From positions 84,172-148,171 of the forward strand of contig NZ_JABWRZ020000004.1 of NCBI RefSeq assembly GCF_014269185.2: a DNA stretch of 64,000 bases. The letters are read 5' to 3'. The notes beneath the pieces were generated by a model. That model was not told the origin of the DNA, did not search any database, and saw only the letters and a list, made by a program, of their open reading frames with translations. Of the stretch, positions 60,802-64,000 are shown one piece after another (position 1 is the stretch's first letter; each line of letters opens with the position of its first letter). Both the position numbers and the translations under genes were made by a program. The stretch comes from Pseudomonas oryzicola (GTDB taxonomy: Bacteria > Pseudomonadota > Gammaproteobacteria > Pseudomonadales > Pseudomonadaceae).

Positions 60802-62034
60802 TTATGCCGCGTCGCGCTGGCCGCCGCTGCGGTAGTTATCCACAGCCTCGATCAGTGCATTGAGAATTGCCGAGCTGTCGCCAATCACCGACAGGTCGGC
60901 CCGTTTGATCATGTCGCAGCCTGGGTCCATGTTGATGGCCACCACTTTGTCGCAGGCGCCAATGCCTTGCAGGTGCTGGATCGCACCCGAGATACCCACA
61001 GCCACGTAGACCCGCGCGGTAACCCAGGTACCGGTAGCGCCCACCTGGCGGTTGCGCGGCATGAAACCATCGTCCACCGCCACCCGCGAGGCGCCTTCGG
61101 TGGCGCCCAGCGCTGCGGTAGCCCGGTGGTACAGGTCCCAGTCCTTGACCCCGTTGCCGCCCGAGACGATGAACTCGGCTTCGGCCATGGCAATGGTGGC
61201 CGGGTCGACGGCCACCGAGCCGAGGTCTTCGATACGCGACAGGCTGCGCGGAACACTTGTGGACAACTCTACCGGCAGCGCTTCGTGGCGGGTTTCGCTG
61301 ACCGGCTCGGCACATTCGGCCGCAGCCAGGATCAGGCGCGGCACGGCGCGTTGCAGGTCTTGCTGGCCGGCACCGGCACGGCCAATGCACTGGCCGTCCT
61401 TGACCTGCCATACCCGCGTCGCCGGGCGCTCGCCCAGTGCTGCACCCAAGCGTCGGCCGAGCTCGCCGCCACCGCTGCGGCTGTCGGGGAGCAGCCAGTG
61501 GCGCGGTGTGAACTGGTTATCCACAGCGCGCAGGCCCTGCACCAGTTGTTCCGGTGCATAACCTTCATAGGCTTCGCCGTCGATGACCAGCAAGCGGTCG
61601 ACGCCAGCTGTGGAAAAGTTGCTTTCCTTGTGTTCACCAAATACCACCGCCAATACCGCGCCGTCGCTGCCAGCCAGGCTGTGGGCCAGGCCGAGCAGGT
61701 CGCGGTCGTGGCTGCTCAGGCGGCCGCCGACCATGTCCGGCACTACGGCGATGTAGAATGCCGGCGCCGCTACCTGGTGCAGCGGCAGCTGCACCTCGAC
61801 CGCCGCCGTGCGCCGCCCGCCCACACCGGTGCCCTGCTGGGCGCCGCTGCGGTCGATGCGCTTGATACCGGCCGGGCCGATGAAGCCTGCGGCTATCGCA
61901 TGAGGGTTCTTGCGGATCAGGCCGTTGGGGCCCATCCAGCGGGTTTGCTGCGTCTGCATCGCTGCGTGCAGCGGGTGCAGACGGTTACGGGCGATCCACT
62001 CGGCGCGCGGGTCGCGGCGGATAATGTCGCTCAT
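60802..62034 (-). CDS. etfA: Electron-transfer flavoprotein alpha subunit, dimethylglycine-catabolism copy
   Basis: The 410-residue alpha subunit holds the FAD: the C-terminal domain has GATGTWVTARVYVAVGISGAIQHLQGI and VVAINMDPGCDMIKRADLSVIGD near residues 325-390. It has an N-terminal extension of about 75 residues (RRDPRAEWIARNRLHPLHAAM and following) beyond ordinary ETF-alpha, a feature of the betaine-cluster type. The start ATG overlaps the dgcB stop by one base. Two perfect DnaA boxes (60836-60844, 61517-61525) and two one-mismatch boxes (61258, 61609) lie within the gene. Confidence 0.9.
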   Translation of the reverse strand: MSDIIRRDPRAEWIARNRLHPLHAAMQTQQTRWMGPNGLIRKNPHAIAAGFIGPAGIKRIDRSGAQQGTGVGGRRTAAVEVQLPLHQVAAPAFYIAVVPDMVGGRLSSHDRDLLGLAHSLAGSDGAVLAVVFGEHKESNFSTAGVDRLLVIDGEAYEGYAPEQLVQGLRAVDNQFTPRHWLLPDSRSGGGELGRRLGAALGERPATRVWQVKDGQCIGRAGAGQQDLQRAVPRLILAAAECAEPVSETRHEALPVELSTSVPRSLSRIEDLGSVAVDPATIAMAEAEFIVSGGNGVKDWDLYHRATAALGATEGASRVAVDDGFMPRNRQVGATGTWVTARVYVAVGISGAIQHLQGIGACDKVVAINMDPGCDMIKRADLSVIGDSSAILNALIEAVDNYRSGGQRDAA

Positions 62035-63986
62035 CAGTGCACCTCCGCAGGTTCACGTTTGGCCGTTTGCGTCTTGGCGGCAGCGGGTGCGTCCTCTTCG
62101 ATCAGCACGTCGGCAACCAGCTCGGCCAGGTCCTTGATCTGTGGGCGCGGTTCGACCACGCCTTCGAGCATCGCGGTGCACTGTGGGCAACCCACGGCCA
62201 CCAGTTCGGCCTCGGTCTGGCGGATGTCGTCCATACGCATGTCGGGGATCCGCTGCTTGCCCGGGATATCGGTGATCGGCGCGCCGCCGCCACCGCCACA
62301 GCAGCGCGAGCGGAAACCGGAGCGTTCCATTTCGCGCACCTCGATGCCCAGCGCCTTGAGCACTGCCCGCGGGGCTTCGTACTCACCGTTGTAGCGGCCC
62401 AGGTAGCACGGGTCGTGGTAGGTGACGCTGCCGCCTTTGTGCTGGCCAAGGTTGAGCTTGTTGGCCGCGATCAGTTCGGCGATGTAGGTACTGTGGTGCT
62501 GCACCTGGTACTCACCGCCCAGGGCGCCGTACTCGTTCTTCAGCACATGGAAGCTGTGCGGGTCACAGGTGACGATGCGCTGGAACTTGTACTTGGCCAA
62601 GGTCTGGATATTGCGCTTGGCCAACTGCTGGAAGGTCGCTTCGTCACCCAGGCGGCGCGCCACGTCGCCGCTGTCGCGCTCTTCCAGGCCGAGCACGGCA
62701 AAGTCCACGCCGGAAGCCTTGAGCACTTTGACGAACGAACGCAGGGTGCGCTGGTTGCGCATATCGAAGGCGCCGTCGCCGACCCAGAACAGCACCTCGG
62801 TGGTTTTTACCTCCGACAGCAGTTGCAGGTTGAGGTCGGCGGCCCAGTTCATGCGTCCACCGGGGGCGAAACCGCCCGGGTTGTCGGTGGCGATCAGGTT
62901 GTCCAGCACCTCGGCGCCCTTGTTCGGCGTGGCGCCTTTTTCCAGGGTGAGGTGGCGGCGCATGTCGACGATGGCATCGACGTGCTCGATCATCATCGGG
63001 CACTCCTCGACGCAGGCACGGCAGGTGGTGCATGACCACAGCGTTTCGGCGTCGACCAGGCCATTGACGATCGGCTGGTGCGGGTGGCCGCCATGCTCAC
63101 CGATCGGCTTGCCCGGATATGGGCTGCCGGCGAACTGCGCGTCGGTGCCACCGGCCAGGCCGATGACCATGTCCTGGATGAGTTTTTTCGGGTTTAGCGG
63201 CTGGCCGGCGGCAAACGCCGGGCACATCGCTTCACATTTGCCGCACTGCACGCAGGCATCGAAGCCCAGCAGCTGGTTCCAGGTGAAGTCCACCGGCTTT
63301 TCCACGCCCAGCGGCGCGTTCGGGTCTTCCAGGTCCAGCGGCTTGAGGCCGGTGGAGCGGCCGCCGCCAAAGCGCTCGGCACGGCGGTGCCAGGCCAGGT
63401 GCAGGGCACCGGCGAAGGCGTGCTTCATCGGCCCGCCCCAGGTCATGCCGAAGAACAGCTCGGACACGCCCCACAGCACGCCCAGGCCGAGAATGGCGAC
63501 CATCACCCAGCCGCCGGTATTGGCAGGCAGGATGCCGGCGACCGGCAGGGTAGCGATGAAGAAGCTCGCGGCGAACGCCAGCAGGCTCTTCGGCAGGCGC
63601 ATCCACGGCCCCTTGGACAGCCGCGAAGGCGGGTTGAGGCGGCGTTTGAAGACGAAGATGGCGCCCGTGAACATGATCACCGTGGCCACCAGCAGCGCGT
63701 AGCCGAGGATCTTGCTCTGCAGGCCGAAACCGTGCACCAGGATCGCCAATGCGGCAGACAGCACGAAGCCGCCTGCGGTAGCCACGTGAGTCTTGGACAT
63801 GTACTTGTCGCGCTCGACCACGTGGTGCAGGTCCACCAGGTAACGGCGCGGCATGGCCAGCAGGCCGCCGATCAGGTTGACCTTGGACGGCCGGCCACGC
63901 CGCCACATGCGCACCCGGCGCAGGGCGCCGAGCACTGCCAGGCCAAGGGCAGCGAACAGCAGGATGGGTAGAAGGGTGTTCAACAT
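62034..63986 (-). CDS. dgcB: Dimethylglycine demethylation iron-sulfur membrane protein DgcB
   Basis: The 650-residue protein begins with several membrane helices (residues about 1-170), followed by two 4Fe-4S motifs (CVQCGKCEAMCPAF near residue 250, CTTCRACVEECPMM near 320), and CCG-type heterodisulfide-reductase domains (RCCGGGGGAPITD near residue 562). It would link dimethylglycine oxidation by DgcA to the EtfAB pair and the respiratory chain. The whole gene is inside the window; the start ATG 63986 lies 15 bp from the right edge, and dgcA is expected just beyond. It overlaps etfA by one base. Confidence 0.93.
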   Translation of the reverse strand: MLNTLLPILLFAALGLAVLGALRRVRMWRRGRPSKVNLIGGLLAMPRRYLVDLHHVVERDKYMSKTHVATAGGFVLSAALAILVHGFGLQSKILGYALLVATVIMFTGAIFVFKRRLNPPSRLSKGPWMRLPKSLLAFAASFFIATLPVAGILPANTGGWVMVAILGLGVLWGVSELFFGMTWGGPMKHAFAGALHLAWHRRAERFGGGRSTGLKPLDLEDPNAPLGVEKPVDFTWNQLLGFDACVQCGKCEAMCPAFAAGQPLNPKKLIQDMVIGLAGGTDAQFAGSPYPGKPIGEHGGHPHQPIVNGLVDAETLWSCTTCRACVEECPMMIEHVDAIVDMRRHLTLEKGATPNKGAEVLDNLIATDNPGGFAPGGRMNWAADLNLQLLSEVKTTEVLFWVGDGAFDMRNQRTLRSFVKVLKASGVDFAVLGLEERDSGDVARRLGDEATFQQLAKRNIQTLAKYKFQRIVTCDPHSFHVLKNEYGALGGEYQVQHHSTYIAELIAANKLNLGQHKGGSVTYHDPCYLGRYNGEYEAPRAVLKALGIEVREMERSGFRSRCCGGGGGAPITDIPGKQRIPDMRMDDIRQTEAELVAVGCPQCTAMLEGVVEPRPQIKDLAELVADVLIEEDAPAAAKTQTAKREPAEVH

Positions 63987-64000
63987 GGGAGGCTCCCACA

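Overview
The window is a GC-rich chromosomal segment of a fluorescent pseudomonad, most likely of the Pseudomonas putida group. The evidence is the gene content, the gene order (which I recall as matching the PP_031x to PP_036x stretch of P. putida KT2440 read backwards), and several copies of the P. putida-type REP palindrome built on a GCGGG-N4-CCCGC core. No rRNA, tRNA, CRISPR array or insertion sequence was seen. No database search was possible, so all names rest on reading the translated sequences and on gene order.

Layout. 0-10 kb: end of modE, srkA, rarD, gcvR, malate synthase glcB, a lone receiver-domain protein, and a CNMP-CBS-DUF294 protein overlapping a DEDD exonuclease. 9.5-15 kb: an iron-siderophore unit (ECF sigma factor, FecR-type anti-sigma factor, STN-bearing TonB receptor, PepSY membrane protein, small membrane protein) resembling foxI-foxR-foxA-foxB. 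15-17.8 kb: a 939-residue protein resembling DUF6543/dermonecrotic-toxin-like proteins. 17.8-24.8 kb: the LPS inner-core operon waaF-waaC-waaG-waaP followed by three more kinase-fold proteins. 24.9-32.6 kb: glnE on the minus strand and aceE-aceF on the plus strand. 32.7-41 kb: a DipA-like GGDEF/EAL protein, msrA, a glutathione transferase, a retropepsin-like protein, an acyltransferase, a halovibrin-like secreted protein of lower GC, and a DUF2780 protein.

41-64 kb is a catabolic supercluster for glycine betaine, dimethylglycine and sarcosine. GbcAB demethylates glycine betaine. DgcB, working with DgcA (expected just beyond the right edge) and a dedicated EtfAB pair, handles dimethylglycine. 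SoxBDAG oxidises sarcosine to glycine. GlyA and PurU process one-carbon units, and FdhA removes formaldehyde. A threonine aldolase and two chemoreceptors, one probably the purine receptor McpH, sit inside this region, together with a ZapA-like/ZapB-like pair that looks like a second copy.

The most unusual signal is non-coding. Between gbcA and the etf genes, and running into the etf coding sequences, there are seven perfect DnaA-box 9-mers (TTATCCACA) and two single-mismatch boxes within about 2.1 kb. The intergenic part is a degenerate tandem repeat in which TTTTTTGAWCAAA always lies exactly 60 bp before a DnaA box. The same 60-bp architecture recurs once more near 2.7 kb. This suggests a dispersed DnaA-binding element and a candidate datA- or DARS-like locus. 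A second regulatory highlight is a set of three perfect or near-perfect palindromes upstream of aceE, spaced 20 and 52 bp apart.
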